From: a bacterium
Lineage (GTDB): Bacteria; Bdellovibrionota_C; UBA2361; OMII01
Assembly (NCBI GenBank): GCA_017853915.1
Contig: JAFMIS010000168.1
Coordinates: 1 to 5,890 of the forward strand
Length of the DNA stretch: 5,890 bases
Reading direction: 5' to 3'
The notes beneath the pieces were generated by a model, which was not told where the DNA came from, did no database searches, and saw only the letters and a list, made by a program, of their open reading frames with translations. Below are positions 5,697 through 5,890 of the stretch, one piece after another; positions within the stretch are counted from its first letter, which is position 1, and each line of letters opens with the position of its first letter. Position numbers and translations under genes: made by a program.

Positions 5697-5756
5697 GAGG
5701 TCGTATTTGCGACCTCAAGCCTGCAGCCTCTCTCGTGCTTACAGGCTGCCCGCTCG
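5697..5756 (+). repeat. Flanking repeat, right copy 1, with two hairpins
   Basis: GAGGTCG (5697-5703) pairs with CGACCTC (5710-5716) around TATTTG; GCAGCCT (5723-5729) pairs with AGGCTGC (5743-5749). ACCTCAAGCCTGC and CCCGCTCG match left copy 1 (3233-3252) except for 24 extra bases (5725-5748) that make the second hairpin. Neither hairpin is followed by a T-run, so they are unlikely to be ordinary intrinsic terminators for the gene upstream. Confidence 0.7.
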
Positions 5757-5761
5757 TACGC

Positions 5762-5835
5762 AGACTCTTCTACACGGTAGATTCGATCCCCCGTCCTACC
5801 TTAAGCCTATATGCCTTCTAGGTTGTACCAGAAGG
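5762..5835 (+). repeat. Flanking repeat, right copy 2
   Basis: AGACTCT, then TCTAC-ACG-GTAGA (5-bp hairpin, 5769-5781), TTCGA, CGTCCTACCTTAAGCC, TATATG and the hairpin CCTTCT...AGAAGG (5814-5835), identical to 3378-3399. It combines the start of left copy 1 with the end of left copy 2. Confidence 0.8.
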
Positions 5836-5890
5836 GGACCAGAAGGGGGACCAGAAGGGGGACCAGAAGGGGGGGGGTGTACCAGAAGGG
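5834..5890 (+). repeat. G-rich 12-bp tandem array, open at the window edge
   Basis: G-runs at 5834-5837, 5845-5849, 5857-5861, 5869-5877 and 5888-5890 are separated by ACCAGAA three times and then by TGTACCAGAA. Four runs of at least four G with constant 7-nt loops satisfy the usual G-quadruplex pattern. The unit is the right arm of the preceding hairpin plus G. The left flank has the same unit only twice. Confidence 0.85.

Noticed and set aside
5609..5821. A 70-codon frame overlapping the stop of the metallophosphoesterase gene (TGATG arrangement)
   Set aside because: It reads straight through three hairpins and the flanking repeat, resembles no family, and lacks its own ribosome site; the overlap looks accidental.
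3196..5890. Group IIC-attC intron inserted in the broken attC
   Set aside because: Such introns target attC, but there is no reverse transcriptase gene and no recognisable domain V; the sole gene is a metallophosphoesterase.
5834..5890. CRISPR array
   Set aside because: The 12-bp units are tandem without unique spacers and lack CRISPR repeat length.

Overview
The window looks like the distal part of a sedentary chromosomal integron cassette array from an environmental bacterium, probably a proteobacterium, although nothing in the sequence fixes the taxon. The evidence is a series of short genes, each followed by a ~56-bp imperfect palindrome with the layout of an attC recombination site: an R'' box ending in TAAC, L''/L' arms of the type GAGCGG...CCGCTC with extrahelical bases, and an AACGTTAT-type R' box. 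The orientation of the sites (R'' left, R' right) puts the integrase gene, which is not in the window, to the left.

Layout. Positions 1-115 hold nothing I can recognise. Cassette 1 (enters from the left, ends at 717) carries an ORF6N-domain protein on the minus strand, opposite to every other gene, with a perfect 27-bp palindrome inside its coding region. Cassette 2 (718-1940) carries a histidine phosphatase followed, with no attC between, by a RelE/HigB-like toxin and its HTH antitoxin, with an 18-bp palindromic operator in front. Cassette 3 (1941-2529) carries a flavodoxin-fold NAD(P)H-dependent reductase whose stop codon lies inside its attC. Cassette 4 (from 2530) carries a GNAT acetyltransferase, but its attC (3158-3195) stops half-way and the L'/R' half is missing.

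The second half is of a different kind. From 3196 a 389-bp stretch without a convincing gene, rich in inverted repeats, leads into a 675-codon calcineurin-like metallophosphoesterase gene (3585-5612). A further 278 bp of related hairpin repeats follow, ending in a G-rich 12-bp tandem array that runs off the window. Both flanks share a repeat family (hairpin, TTCGA/TTCC, ACCTYARGCC, then an identical CCTTCT...AGAAGG hairpin and G-runs). The metallophosphoesterase therefore looks like the cargo of a ~2.6-kb repeat-bounded module sitting exactly where the attC is broken. I do not recognise this module as any known element and it is the most interesting part of the window.

Working together. The cassettes are probably independent adaptive functions. 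The toxin-antitoxin pair would stabilise the array against loss. The phosphatase, reductase and acetyltransferase are small-molecule or signalling enzymes with unknown substrates. The only hint of a link between the two halves is that the palindrome in the ORF6N gene closely resembles a hairpin downstream of the metallophosphoesterase.
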